A stretch of DNA of 33,259 nucleotides from Parashewanella curva. Its GTDB lineage: Bacteria > Pseudomonadota > Gammaproteobacteria > Enterobacterales > Shewanellaceae. Both the position numbers and the translations under genes were made by a program. Location of the stretch: positions 1 through 33,259 of the forward strand of contig NZ_ML014798.1 of assembly GCF_003675895.1 (NCBI RefSeq), read 5' to 3'. Below the pieces are notes generated by a model. It had not been told where the DNA came from, searched no databases, and was given only the letters and a program-made list of their open reading frames with translations. How positions within the stretch are numbered: the stretch's first letter is position 1; every line of letters starts with the position of its first letter. Shown here one piece after another: positions 8,408 to 18,299 of the stretch.

Positions 8408-9199
8408 TTATCGATTCTCACTTTGTCTTTTTTTCCAGCCGATAGCTAATCCAGTATCATACCGTAAATCTACATGGTCTATTGGCTTGTTTTCTTTTTT
8501 TAAGATTGGATACACATCTATAAATCGCTGCACACGACGCATTTTGTCTTCTCGCCCAAGGTGAAGCTCTATACCATTTGCTAATATCACTTGCCAAGCA
8601 CGCCTTGGCGTTAGCGTTAGCCGCTCTACATGAAATCCATTTATGGCTAATAACTTTTTTAGCTGTTGGTAGCTTTTGAGCATGTCCTTTGCCTCTCCAT
8701 TTGGCCCATATAGGTAAGGTAAGGGCCCCATTTCTATGTGTTTAGGTACAACCGCTTGAAACACATCACCTTGTTGATTGATCCATTGATTACCATTCCA
8801 ATGAGCCAGTACCTGTTGCTCCTGTATGTAAACCTTCAATTTTGAAGGCCATTCACGTTTAACCGAAGCGCGGTACACCCACGGTAACGCCTCTAACGCT
8901 TTTTGTACTTGAGTCACATTGGCACTAAAAAAACTACGACTTAGCAAACTTTTAAGCGCCATTTGTATTTCACTATCAGTCAGATAGTGTCGTTCTCCTT
9001 TCACAACAACAGCGTCAATCGGTACTTGCTGTGCATCATTGACTAGCTTAGTTAGCTTCCATCCTGTCAACGAAAATCCGAAGATCACAAGCACTAGAAA
9101 AAAAAGACCGCCAACAAAATACCAATTAACATCCGTCAGCCTTTCTTTATAACGCTGGTAGTTTTCTCTCCATTTCAAGCCTGAGTCACTCCACACCAC
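8408..9199 (-). CDS. ftsQ: Cell division protein FtsQ
   Basis: FtsQ is a bitopic divisome protein that connects FtsA/FtsZ-side assembly with FtsL-FtsB and the septal synthases. The 263-residue product has a short cytoplasmic tail, one membrane segment at about 27-47, a POTRA domain at about 59-128 (IDAVVVKGERHYLTDSEIQ) and a beta domain ending near 250. No ATG is available: the frame is closed by a TAG two codons upstream, so translation starts at GTG 9199 or at the GTG directly after it. An AAGAG lies upstream. A 73-bp gap separates it from murC, where E. coli carries ddlB. Confidence 0.93.
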   Translation of the reverse strand: MVWSDSGLKWRENYQRYKERLTDVNWYFVGGLFFLVLVIFGFSLTGWKLTKLVNDAQQVPIDAVVVKGERHYLTDSEIQMALKSLLSRSFFSANVTQVQKALEALPWVYRASVKREWPSKLKVYIQEQQVLAHWNGNQWINQQGDVFQAVVPKHIEMGPLPYLYGPNGEAKDMLKSYQQLKKLLAINGFHVERLTLTPRRAWQVILANGIELHLGREDKMRRVQRFIDVYPILKKENKPIDHVDLRYDTGLAIGWKKRQSENR

Positions 9200-9272
9200 A
9201 TGCTAGTTTCACTCTTAAATTAGCGCTGTTAGAGCATGGTATATCTGCCGATTAAACGCCATATTATGAAGA

Positions 9273-10727
9273 TTATTCACCCTTAATCAACGAAAATCCC
9301 AGCTCTGATCTTACTAACTCTTTCGACAATGCTCCAATGTTTCCAGCCCCTTGGGTTAACACGAGATCGTTGTCTTGTAATACATCAGGCAAAAGCGTAG
9401 CTAATTGCTCAGTAGAATTAACAAATATTGGATCCACTTTGCCACGCTGACGAATCGCTCGGCATAGAGTACGGCCATCAGCCCCTGGAATTGGCTCCTC
9501 TCCAGCGGCATAGACTTCCAATAACAGTAAACTATCGACTTGAGATAACACATCTACAAAGTCTTCAAATAAATCCCGAGTACGAGTATAGCGGTGTGGC
9601 TGATAGGCCATCACCAAACGCTTATCAGGATAGGCCTGTCTAGCCGCCTCTATTGTTGCAGCAACCTCACTGGGGTGGTGACCGTAATCATCCACTAAAA
9701 GAACTTGCCCTTTAGGAGTACTGAAGTCTCCCAACTTTTGAAAACGACGCCCAATGCCTTGAAATTCTACTAAGGCTTTTTCAATAGGTAACTCTGTAAT
9801 GTCATCTTCTTCTGCCACGGCAATAGAAGCTAGCGCATTAAGAACATTATGCTTTCCTGGCATATTTAGCTTAACTTTTAAGTCTTCTTTTCCTGCGCGG
9901 CGAACTGTAAACGCACTGATAGCCCCATGTTGCTCAAAATTTACGGCCTTATAGTCAGCATCATCACTAAAGCCATATGTCACAACCTTACGACCAATTC
10001 GAGGCACTAACTCTCGAACCACAGGATCATCTATACATACAACTGCTAGCCCATAGAATGGCAAATTATGTAAAAACTCAATAAAGGCCGATTTTAGTTT
10101 TTCAAAATCACCTTCATAAGTTCCCATATGATCGGCTTCAATATTGGTTACAACCGCAATCATTGGCTGTAGATGCAAAAAACTAGCGTCACTTTCATCC
10201 GCTTCTGCAATTAAATATCGGCTACTGCCTAAACGAGCATTGGTTCCAGCACTATTGAGCAAGCCACCGATAACAAATGTTGGATCTTTTTTCGCTTCTG
10301 CATAAATACTGGCAATCAAACTGGTTGTGGTGGTTTTTCCATGAGTTCCCGCAATGGCAATACCGTGTCTAAATCTCATCAACTCTGCTAACATTTCAGC
10401 ACGCTGAACAAGTGGAATCCTCAACGCTTGCGCGGAGATCAACTCAGGATTATCATTTTGAATAGCTGTTGATACCACGACAACATCAGCCTGTTTGATG
10501 TTATCTTCATGATGCCCAATATTAATTTCAGCCCCTAGTTGCGCCAACCTGTCAGTCACTCTATTTCTGGCAATATCTGAGCCACTGATCGCATAACCTT
10601 CATTTAAAAGCACTTCTGCAATCCCGCCCATGCCTGCACCACCAATGCCAACAAAGTGAATGCGTTTAATACGACGCATTTCTGGAATTTGACTGCGTAA
10701 TTGCGCGTGTTTTTCTGCATTTGTCAT
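9273..10727 (-). CDS. murC: UDP-N-acetylmuramate--L-alanine ligase
   Basis: MurC adds the first L-alanine to UDP-MurNAc in the cytoplasm, starting the peptidoglycan stem peptide. The 484-residue product has the N-terminal nucleotide-sugar fold ([18 protein letters not shown]), the Mur ligase P-loop GTHGKTT at 127-133, the central EADESDASF segment and the [13 protein letters not shown] motif that distinguishes MurC. Its ATG overlaps the murG stop as ATGA, with GGAGAAAG upstream, so coupling to murG translation is likely. It ends with an ordinary TAA 73 bp before ftsQ. Confidence 0.97.
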   Translation of the reverse strand: MTNAEKHAQLRSQIPEMRRIKRIHFVGIGGAGMGGIAEVLLNEGYAISGSDIARNRVTDRLAQLGAEINIGHHEDNIKQADVVVVSTAIQNDNPELISAQALRIPLVQRAEMLAELMRFRHGIAIAGTHGKTTTTSLIASIYAEAKKDPTFVIGGLLNSAGTNARLGSSRYLIAEADESDASFLHLQPMIAVVTNIEADHMGTYEGDFEKLKSAFIEFLHNLPFYGLAVVCIDDPVVRELVPRIGRKVVTYGFSDDADYKAVNFEQHGAISAFTVRRAGKEDLKVKLNMPGKHNVLNALASIAVAEEDDITELPIEKALVEFQGIGRRFQKLGDFSTPKGQVLLVDDYGHHPSEVAATIEAARQAYPDKRLVMAYQPHRYTRTRDLFEDFVDVLSQVDSLLLLEVYAAGEEPIPGADGRTLCRAIRQRGKVDPIFVNSTEQLATLLPDVLQDNDLVLTQGAGNIGALSKELVRSELGFSLIKGE

Positions 10728-11845
10728 GCGACTTCTTTCTCCGTTAGTGCTTTACACACCGCAGCAACTTGCTCTGTGGCGTTAATCGTGGCTACTTGCT
10801 TCGCTTGTTTGCCCATCGCAGCTAATTCTGCTCGGTTTTCAGCTAACAGGCTCAATTTTTCAACAAACAACTCAACTGATGCAATCGGTTGAGGTAACAA
10901 AAACGCACCGCCTGCATTAACCAAAACATTGGCATTTAAGGTTTGGTGATCATCTACGGCATGCGGGTAAGGAACTAAAATACTCGGCTTTCCAACCATA
11001 GCCAATTCAGATACTGTTAAAGCCCCTGCACGACAAATTACCACATCAGCCCATTGATAGGCAGCTTGCATGTCATCAATAAACTCAGTAACTTGAACTG
11101 AATCTTGTTGTTGTTGTTTTTGGTAAGCCTTAGTAACGGCCTGTAAATTCCCCTTACCCACTTGGTGCCACAATGTCAATGAATGAATACGGCTTAATTC
11201 AGCCGCAATTAACGGCATCCAGTCATTAAAAATACCTGCTCCTAAACTGCCACCGACAATCAATACTTTTAAGGCCTTATCGTCTATTGACCAAGTCTCG
11301 CCCCTCAAGCTTTCTAATTCAGCCCTGATCGGATTACCAACAACTTTTGCATTCACCGATGGTTCAAAAGTACCTTCAAATGCACATAATACCTTGGTGG
11401 CGATTTTTGAAAGCAACTTATTTGTCATCCCAGGGATCGCATTTTGCTCATGCAATACCAAAGGAATGCCACATAACTTAGCCGCTATACCACCTGGCCC
11501 ACTGGCAAAGCCCCCCATGCCTATAACAACATCGGGTTGAAACGCTTTGATCACAAACCTCGCTTGAGCGATGGCCTTGATTATTTTTATTGGTGCCATC
11601 AATTTTCTAATGATACCGTTGCCGCGAACGCCTTTGATATCAATAAACTCAATATTAAATCCATGCTGCGGCACTAATTTAGCTTCCATTCTTTCAGCCG
11701 TACCTAACCAAAGTACTTCCCACCCTTCATTAGCCAATTTTTTTGCTACCGCTAAAGCTGGAAAAACATGGCCACCAGTCCCACCAGCCATGACTAAAAT
11801 TCGTTTCTTCACTGTTTTTTTATTTGTTTTGCATAATGTTGTCAT
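10724..11845 (-). CDS. murG: UDP-GlcNAc:undecaprenyl-PP-MurNAc-pentapeptide GlcNAc transferase
   Basis: MurG converts lipid I to lipid II on the inner face of the cytoplasmic membrane. The 373-residue product has the N-terminal glycine-rich loop [13 protein letters not shown], a second G loop [20 protein letters not shown] and the donor-binding region [11 protein letters not shown], all GT28 hallmarks. A short glutamine run (QKQQQQ) sits in the C-terminal half. The start ATG overlaps the ftsW stop as ATGA and has GAGGAAG five bases upstream, which fixes the start despite about 14 extra N-terminal residues compared with the shortest homologues. Confidence 0.97.
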   Translation of the reverse strand: MTTLCKTNKKTVKKRILVMAGGTGGHVFPALAVAKKLANEGWEVLWLGTAERMEAKLVPQHGFNIEFIDIKGVRGNGIIRKLMAPIKIIKAIAQARFVIKAFQPDVVIGMGGFASGPGGIAAKLCGIPLVLHEQNAIPGMTNKLLSKIATKVLCAFEGTFEPSVNAKVVGNPIRAELESLRGETWSIDDKALKVLIVGGSLGAGIFNDWMPLIAAELSRIHSLTLWHQVGKGNLQAVTKAYQKQQQQDSVQVTEFIDDMQAAYQWADVVICRAGALTVSELAMVGKPSILVPYPHAVDDHQTLNANVLVNAGGAFLLPQPIASVELFVEKLSLLAENRAELAAMGKQAKQVATINATEQVAAVCKALTEKEVA

Positions 11846-13059
11846 GTACTTCCTCGCCGCTGGATAGCTTGTGTTTGATCCAAACGTACTTCATGATCAA
11901 TCCGTAATAACATCATGGCAGCCGCCGTCATGATCCATAAGCTACTCCCACCAAAACTAATAAAAGGTAAAGTAAGCCCTTTGGTAGGTAGCATACCTAT
12001 GCTTGCACCAACATTAACGATAGTTTGAAAACAAATCCAAATACCAATGGCATAAGCTAAAAAACCTTCAAACGGCTTGCTCGATTCTAAACATTTACTG
12101 CCAAGCCGTATCGCCCTTAACGTCACAAACAGTAGTATTGAAAGCGCAAGAATGATCCCAACAAAACCAAGTTCTTCACCAACGACTGCAAAAATAAAAT
12201 CTGTATGCGCTTCAGGAAGGTATTCTAGTTTTTGAATGCTATTACCCAATCCTTGTCCTAACCAGCCTCCACGACCATAAGCCATCAATGACTGAGTCAA
12301 CTGATACCCGGCTCCAAAAGGGTCATCCCAAGGATTCATAAAAGATGTCACACGTCGCATTCGATACGGCGCTGTTACCACCAACACAACAAATAAGGCA
12401 ACGCCTAACATCATCAGCAAGAAGAAGTCTTGTAATCTTGCCCCAGCTAACCACAACAAACCTACGGTTATGACAAACAACACAACCACTGACCCTAAAT
12501 CTGGCTGCAGTAGTATTAACCCGGCATAAGCAACAAGTACGAGTATTGGCTTAATAAAACCAAACATACGCTGGCGTACTTCATTATTTTTTCTAACTAA
12601 ATATCCAGCCAAATAGACACTAAATGCCAACTTTGCTACTTCGGCCACTTGGATACGAATTGGCCCCAACTTTAGCCATCGAGTCGCTCCATTGACGTTA
12701 TGCCCTATCAGCAATACCGTAACTAAACCAAGCAGCACTGCAATTAACAACCAAGGACTCAGCTTTTGCCAGAAACTCATATCCACACTGAGCACAACGA
12801 TGGAAATGGCTAAACAGCCTCCAAGGTACAATAAATGGCGCCCAACAAACTGATAAGGATTTCCGGTTAACGTTTCAGCCTCTGGCATTGAGGCTGACAT
12901 CACCATCACAAACCCAAAGCCAAATAAACAAATGATAGAGAATAATAATCCCCTATCATAGAGCTGATGACCCGGACGGCGATCACCCAATAATCGCTTC
13001 GGCCAAGACCAAGAAACTTCAGATCCGAATAAATTAAGCTGTTTTTCAGTGCTCGCCAT
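11842..13059 (-). CDS. ftsW: Peptidoglycan glycosyltransferase FtsW (SEDS family)
   Basis: FtsW polymerises lipid II into septal glycan strands together with FtsI. The protein is a polytopic SEDS membrane protein with about ten predicted membrane segments and the family motifs LLQPDLGSVVV, the GLGNSIQKLEYLPEAHTDFI stretch and LPFISFGGSS. I start it at ATG 13059 (MASTEKQLNLFG, 405 residues), which overlaps the murD stop by 14 bases and has AAGGTG ten bases upstream. The open frame extends to 13131 inside murD, but that would add 24 residues without a good ribosome site. Overlaps with murD and murG suggest coupled translation. Confidence 0.96.
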   Translation of the reverse strand: MASTEKQLNLFGSEVSWSWPKRLLGDRRPGHQLYDRGLLFSIICLFGFGFVMVMSASMPEAETLTGNPYQFVGRHLLYLGGCLAISIVVLSVDMSFWQKLSPWLLIAVLLGLVTVLLIGHNVNGATRWLKLGPIRIQVAEVAKLAFSVYLAGYLVRKNNEVRQRMFGFIKPILVLVAYAGLILLQPDLGSVVVLFVITVGLLWLAGARLQDFFLLMMLGVALFVVLVVTAPYRMRRVTSFMNPWDDPFGAGYQLTQSLMAYGRGGWLGQGLGNSIQKLEYLPEAHTDFIFAVVGEELGFVGIILALSILLFVTLRAIRLGSKCLESSKPFEGFLAYAIGIWICFQTIVNVGASIGMLPTKGLTLPFISFGGSSLWIMTAAAMMLLRIDHEVRLDQTQAIQRRGST

Positions 13060-14368
13060 AATGTTCAAGCACCTTTTGTTTAAAGTCGTTACCACGCTCA
13101 ACAAAATTGTGATACATATCTGTACTGGCACAGGCAGGAGATAACAAAACGATATCTTTATCCTCAGCTTGCTCTATGGCGTAAGTTACCGCTTGCTTCA
13201 TGTTCTCAACAACTTTATGGTTCTTTGTCAACTCAGCCAACGCCTCGGCATCTTGGCCGAATAGAATGGTAACTTTGACTCGTTCAAGTGGTGCTCTTAA
13301 AGGGTATAAATCGGCTTTTTTAGCATCACCACCTGCAATAAGTATGATATTGCCATCATCATTATGTAGTCCATCTATGGCCGCTACGACAGCACCAACA
13401 TTAGTCGCCTTAGAGTCATCTATAAATGTTATTCCATCATGCTTGGCAATGTTTTCGCAGCGATGAGACAATCCAACAAATTGACTAGCGGCTTCTATCA
13501 TTGCAGTTTTTTTAACGCCAGCAATTTGAGCTAATGCCATCGAAGCAAGGATATTTGCTTGGTTATGGCGACCTAAAGCTGCGGCTTCATTGGTGGGCAT
13601 AATGCTTTCATCACCATGACAAAACTGACCGTCGACAACTCCCCATTGCTGTGATTCAGGTTTATCTAAACCAAAGCTAATTACGCTCGTTAGGTTTAGG
13701 GGATGCGCTTGAAAATCGTGTCTATTAATCACCTGATATTGAGTTTGATCAAATAGCTTCAACTTAGTCTTGCGATAGCTATCAAATGTCAGGTATCTAT
13801 CCATATGATCATGAGAAATATTTAAACATGTTGCCGCAAGGCAATTTAGGCTTGTAGTGGTTTCCAGTTGAAAGCTACTTAGCTCCAATACATACAGAGC
13901 GGCTTCTTGCTCAAGCAAATCCAATGCAGGGGTTCCTATATTGCCACCTACTGCTACCTTTATGCCACTTCGCTTAGCCATATCCCCCACCAAAGTGGTT
14001 ACGGTAGACTTACCATTCGATCCTGTAATGCCAATGACATCGGCCTGAGTTGAGCAAATTGCTCGAGCAAATAACTCAATATCACCAACCACTTCTACGC
14101 CGAGATTTTTAGCGGTTTTCACTTCAGGTGTTGATATCGATACCCCTGGACTGATAATAATCTGCCTTGCTTCCAACAACATATCTTGATCAAACTTGCC
14201 AACAACCACGCCCACGGTAGGGAATTCTTTCATTAAAGATTCCAGTCCAGGTGGCAAAGCGCGATTATCCATAACGCAAGGGGTAATACCTTGTTTAAGC
14301 AAAAAACGCACGATGGAAAGCCCGGTGGCTCCCATTCCAAGTACTATGTGCGTGTATGGCTGTTTCAT
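13046..14368 (-). CDS. murD: UDP-N-acetylmuramoyl-L-alanine--D-glutamate ligase
   Basis: MurD adds D-glutamate to UDP-MurNAc-L-Ala. The 440-residue product has an N-terminal Rossmann-like domain (VLGMGATGLSIVRFLL), the ligase P-loop GSNGKST at 116-122, ELSSFQLE, and the HRCE and DDSKATNVGA motifs of the central and C-terminal domains. It lies 17 bp after mraY with an AGGG ribosome site, and its last codons contain the ftsW start. Confidence 0.97.
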   Translation of the reverse strand: MKQPYTHIVLGMGATGLSIVRFLLKQGITPCVMDNRALPPGLESLMKEFPTVGVVVGKFDQDMLLEARQIIISPGVSISTPEVKTAKNLGVEVVGDIELFARAICSTQADVIGITGSNGKSTVTTLVGDMAKRSGIKVAVGGNIGTPALDLLEQEAALYVLELSSFQLETTTSLNCLAATCLNISHDHMDRYLTFDSYRKTKLKLFDQTQYQVINRHDFQAHPLNLTSVISFGLDKPESQQWGVVDGQFCHGDESIMPTNEAAALGRHNQANILASMALAQIAGVKKTAMIEAASQFVGLSHRCENIAKHDGITFIDDSKATNVGAVVAAIDGLHNDDGNIILIAGGDAKKADLYPLRAPLERVKVTILFGQDAEALAELTKNHKVVENMKQAVTYAIEQAEDKDIVLLSPACASTDMYHNFVERGNDFKQKVLEHYGEH

Positions 14369-14385
14369 TCTATTACCCTAACTTA

Positions 14386-15468
14386 TTATCTGAGTTTTAA
14401 TGTGGCTAAACCAAGCATGACCAAAAACAACGATATAATCCAAAAACGAACAATCACTCTAGGCTCTGGCCAACCCTTTAATTCATAATGATGATGAATT
14501 GGCGCCATTCTAAAAATTCGCTGCCCTCGCAACTTGTACGAACCGACTTGTAAAATCACAGATAGAGTTTCCATCACAAATACCCCTCCCATGATCACTA
14601 GCAAAATTTCTTGCCTTACCAATACAGCAATAACACCTAGTGCCGCCCCTAGAGACAATGAACCTACATCCCCCATGAAAACTTGAGCAGGGTATGTGTT
14701 AAACCACAAAAAACCCAATCCAGCTCCGACGATGGCGGTACACACTATCACCAGCTCACCCGCACCAGGCAAATAAGGAATGTGCAGGTAATGTGCAAAG
14801 CCCGTATGTCCTGATAAATAAGCAATCAAGGCAAACGCTGCTGCAACCATAACCGTTGGCATGATAGCTAAGCCATCTAGGCCATCGGTAAGGTTGACTG
14901 CATTACTGGAGCCAACAATGGTAAAATAGGCCAAAACGATGAACAAACCACCCAATTGCGGCATAATGTCTTTAAAAAACGGCACAACTAATTGAGTTTC
15001 ACCTGATGACGAAGCATTAAAATACAAATACCCCGCAACCAACAAAGCAGCAATGGATTGAAAAATATACTTCCACCTTGCAATCAAGCCTTTAGGATCC
15101 TTTCTAACCACTTTGCGATAATCATCCAAAAAGCCAATCGCACCAAAGCTCGCCAATACAAACAGAGTGACTAACACATAGTGATTGTCTAGGTCTCCCC
15201 ACAGTAACGCACTGGCAAAAATACCAAATAAAATCAGTAAACCTCCCATAGTAGGAGTGCCACGCTTGCTAAAATGCGATTCTGGACCGTCATTGCGAAC
15301 GACTTGGCCAATTTGCATTAACTGCAAGCGCTCAATTAACTTTGGGCCTAGCCACAAACTAAATAATAGTGCAGTCAATAGTCCTAAAATTGCTCTCAAT
15401 GTCAAATAAGAAAAGACATGAAACCCTGAGTAAAACTGGGCTAAATACTCCGCTAGATAAACCAGCAT
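14386..15468 (-). CDS. mraY: Phospho-MurNAc-pentapeptide translocase
   Basis: MraY transfers phospho-MurNAc-pentapeptide to undecaprenyl phosphate, forming lipid I at the inner membrane. The 360-residue protein matches the E. coli length, with about ten membrane segments. The catalytic aspartates D115 and D116 (GFLDDYRKV), the [11 protein letters not shown] loop, the [10 protein letters not shown] motif and the [11 protein letters not shown] loop near the C-terminus are all present. Its ATG directly abuts the murF stop (TAAATG), and GGAAG in the last murF codons serves as ribosome site. Confidence 0.98.
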   Translation of the reverse strand: MLVYLAEYLAQFYSGFHVFSYLTLRAILGLLTALLFSLWLGPKLIERLQLMQIGQVVRNDGPESHFSKRGTPTMGGLLILFGIFASALLWGDLDNHYVLVTLFVLASFGAIGFLDDYRKVVRKDPKGLIARWKYIFQSIAALLVAGYLYFNASSSGETQLVVPFFKDIMPQLGGLFIVLAYFTIVGSSNAVNLTDGLDGLAIMPTVMVAAAFALIAYLSGHTGFAHYLHIPYLPGAGELVIVCTAIVGAGLGFLWFNTYPAQVFMGDVGSLSLGAALGVIAVLVRQEILLVIMGGVFVMETLSVILQVGSYKLRGQRIFRMAPIHHHYELKGWPEPRVIVRFWIISLFLVMLGLATLKLR

Positions 15469-16836
15469 TTACTTCCACTCCCCACGCTCATAAGCGCTTT
15501 TTATTGCATTCACCACTCGCTCCATTGCAGCGCTGCGTGAACCCTTAACTAAAATCGTCATTGCTGTTTGTTGTTGATTTATTTTTGCTTGTATAGCATC
15601 CACTAAAGCCTGCAATTGCGTGAAGTGCTTTCCACCAAATTGTTCAGAAGTTGCTTGGCTTTTATCACCTAAGGTCATGACCTCGCTTATATTGTTTATC
15701 TTGGCGTATTCTCCAATCTCTCGATGCAGTTTCTCAGTATTCATTCCTAACTCAGAAAAATCACCTAGCACTAACATTTGTTCGCCTTGCTGCAGTCGTA
15801 ACCAATCAATAGCTACTCGTACAGAAGAAGGGTTGGCATTATAGCTATCATCAATAAGCTGTACATGTTCAATTTGATGAGGCTGCATACGACCAGACAC
15901 TGTACTAACTTGATGTAAACCAGAGACAATATCTGCCAATGAGAGCCCTAGGGCGATTGCCATTGAAGCTGCTGCCAATGCATTATAAACATGGTGTTTA
16001 CCGTTTAGAGGCAATAGCACCTGCTCTCGCTGCTCTTGATAACACAAAGTAAACTGATATTGACCAAGCTTATTTGCAGATATATCAGTGGCTTTAACAT
16101 CAGCGTCATTCTTAATGCCAAAACAAAGTTGCTTGTGCTTTTGTGCCACAGCTTTGAAATGCTCAGCATAAGCATCATCGGCGTTGATGATGGCAATGCC
16201 ATTATCTGTCAGGTGTTGATATATTTCTGACTTAGCAATTGCAACATCATCGATTGAGCCAAATCCCTCGATGTGCGCTTCTCCCACATTATTAACCAAT
16301 GCCACATGAGGCTTGACTAACGCTGATGTATAATCAATTTCACCTTTATGGTTCGCTCCCAATTCAAACACACCGTATTGGTCATTTTCTGACAGACGGA
16401 GCAATGTTAATGGGGCTCCAATATCATTATTGAAATTACCTGCAGTATACAGAACTTGGTGTGACTGCTTGAGGATGGTAGCCAACATCTCTTTTACGCT
16501 GGTTTTACCATTGGAACCTGTAATGGCCACTGTGATGACCTTGAGTTTTGCACGTACATAAGCACCAAGTCGCCCAAGTGCTATTCGAGTATCTTCAACA
16601 ATCAATTGCGGTAGAGTGATATCCAATGGCTGGGAGACCAATACCGCTTTGGCACCATTGCTAATGGCTGAGTCAATAAAATCATGAGCATCAAAACGCT
16701 CCCCTCTAAGGGCTATAAAAAGGCATTCTGACTGGATTTTACGCGTATCCGTGCTGACGGCAGAAACGGATACGTCATCACCGACTAAACGAGCGTTTAG
16801 CGCTTCAGCTATTTCTTTTAACGTAAGCGTGATCAT
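15469..16836 (-). CDS. murF: UDP-MurNAc-tripeptide--D-alanyl-D-alanine ligase
   Basis: MurF adds the D-Ala-D-Ala dipeptide that completes the UDP-MurNAc-pentapeptide. The 455-residue product has the substrate domain (VSTDTRKIQSECLFIALRG), the P-loop GSNGKTS at 107-113, NNDIGAPLTLL, the FELGANHKGEI segment and DDSYNANPSS, which together identify MurF. Its start overlaps the murE stop as ATGA. No D-Ala-D-Ala ligase gene lies in this cluster, so the dipeptide must be made by an enzyme encoded elsewhere. Confidence 0.97.
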   Translation of the reverse strand: MITLTLKEIAEALNARLVGDDVSVSAVSTDTRKIQSECLFIALRGERFDAHDFIDSAISNGAKAVLVSQPLDITLPQLIVEDTRIALGRLGAYVRAKLKVITVAITGSNGKTSVKEMLATILKQSHQVLYTAGNFNNDIGAPLTLLRLSENDQYGVFELGANHKGEIDYTSALVKPHVALVNNVGEAHIEGFGSIDDVAIAKSEIYQHLTDNGIAIINADDAYAEHFKAVAQKHKQLCFGIKNDADVKATDISANKLGQYQFTLCYQEQREQVLLPLNGKHHVYNALAAASMAIALGLSLADIVSGLHQVSTVSGRMQPHQIEHVQLIDDSYNANPSSVRVAIDWLRLQQGEQMLVLGDFSELGMNTEKLHREIGEYAKINNISEVMTLGDKSQATSEQFGGKHFTQLQALVDAIQAKINQQQTAMTILVKGSRSAAMERVVNAIKSAYERGEWK

Positions 16837-18299
16837 GCCAGAGCCCCTACTAATGCCCCAACTAAAGCACGTTCATCGTAACTGTGCTTTATTCCTTGGA
16901 TCTCTTGATACGTTTCGTGCCCTTTTCCTGCGAGCATTACAATATCTCCAGCTTGAGCCTGAGATAGTGCATACTTAATAGCAGTTTGTCTGTCTGTTTC
17001 AATATGAGCTAATTGCGGCTGCCTAAGTCCAGTGACTATATCCTCAATGATGGACATGGGTTTTTCTGTTCGAGGATTGTCACTTGTGATCACAACTCTC
17101 TGAGCATGTTGTTCGGCGGCGGCCGCCATTTGTACGCGTTTTCCCTTGTCTCTATCACCACCACAACCAAACACACACCATAGTTGTTCCTGACAATGAT
17201 TAGACAGAGCCTTTAATGCTTGTTCTAATGCATCTGGTGTATGGGCATAATCCACCACCACAGTAATACCCTGATGATAAAAGCACTCCATTCGCCCTTT
17301 GGCCGCTTCGAGTTTTGGAACTTGAGCTAATAAAGGCTCAAAGGGATAGCCTTCTTCAAGCAAGACCGCTAATGCTGCAAGCACATTGGATAAATTAAAT
17401 TCAGCTAGCAACGGAGAGTTGAGCGTCCCTTGTCCATGTGGGCACATCAACTTAGCTGTCACGCCAGTATTGTGATATTCAGCATCACTTACTTGATAAC
17501 TGGCACTGACGGATGGATGAATGCTAAAACCAACACTTTTACTGAATTCATGCTCAGTATGCCATTTAAGCGCCACCTTATCATCGAGATTCATTAAGCG
17601 ATGTTCAAGTTCTGGAAACTGAAACAATCTACGTTTCGCGGCCGCATAATTGATCATATCCCCATGATAATCTAGATGATCCCGACTTAAATTATTCATC
17701 AAGGCACTGCTAAACGGCACAGCATCGATTCGATGTTGTGCTAAACCATGGCTGGAGACTTCCATGGCGCAGATCTCTACGCCTTGCAGTTGAAATTCAT
17801 GCAATTGTTTAAGGGTAGTAATGGCATCAGAAGTGGTATTTTCACTTTCTTTTAATTGTCCCCAAACGCCATTACCCACTGTACCCATTACAGCGGCCTT
17901 CCCACCTAAATTAACCACCAATTGAGCAATGAGCTGCGTAACAGTTGTTTTACCATTGGTTCCTGTGACGCCTATCACTTTCATTTTAGTTTTATCAACT
18001 GGGTAACGTTGAAACGCCAAGGCCGATAATTGGCCTGATAGGTGAGAAAAATAAATGATAGGCCCTGCTGGAGTCATAGTTTGAACTCCATGTTCCTCAG
18101 GTTTATCAGTATGAGCAATAACAGCAATTGCCCCTTGAGAAAAGGCACGTTGAATAAAATCTCGGCCATCTACTTGATGTCCCGGTATAGCAACAAAAAC
18201 ATCTCCAGCCGTTATCTGACGGCTGTCTACCGTCAGTTCGTTGAATTTTTCATCGCCGGAATAATGGAACCAAGGAGCAAGCAGATCTTTAATAAGCAT
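16833..18299 (-). CDS. murE: UDP-MurNAc-L-Ala-D-Glu--meso-diaminopimelate ligase
   Basis: MurE adds the third stem residue. The 488-residue product has the N-terminal UDP domain (LTVDSRQITAGDVFVAIPG), the P-loop GTNGKTT at 113-119, MEVSSHGL, and a DNPR motif (TSDNPRTEKP) in the C-terminal domain. DNPR is the signature of enzymes that select meso-diaminopimelate rather than lysine, as expected of a Gram-negative. The A of its ATG is the last base of the ftsI stop (TAATG), and GGAG lies just upstream, so ftsI and murE are tightly coupled. Confidence 0.97.
   Translation of the reverse strand: MLIKDLLAPWFHYSGDEKFNELTVDSRQITAGDVFVAIPGHQVDGRDFIQRAFSQGAIAVIAHTDKPEEHGVQTMTPAGPIIYFSHLSGQLSALAFQRYPVDKTKMKVIGVTGTNGKTTVTQLIAQLVVNLGGKAAVMGTVGNGVWGQLKESENTTSDAITTLKQLHEFQLQGVEICAMEVSSHGLAQHRIDAVPFSSALMNNLSRDHLDYHGDMINYAAAKRRLFQFPELEHRLMNLDDKVALKWHTEHEFSKSVGFSIHPSVSASYQVSDAEYHNTGVTAKLMCPHGQGTLNSPLLAEFNLSNVLAALAVLLEEGYPFEPLLAQVPKLEAAKGRMECFYHQGITVVVDYAHTPDALEQALKALSNHCQEQLWCVFGCGGDRDKGKRVQMAAAAEQHAQRVVITSDNPRTEKPMSIIEDIVTGLRQPQLAHIETDRQTAIKYALSQAQAGDIVMLAGKGHETYQEIQGIKHSYDERALVGALVGALA

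Noticed and set aside
13060-13131. Extended N-terminus of ftsW
   Set aside because: The extra 24 codons lie wholly within murD, and ATG 13059 has a better ribosome site and the expected start.
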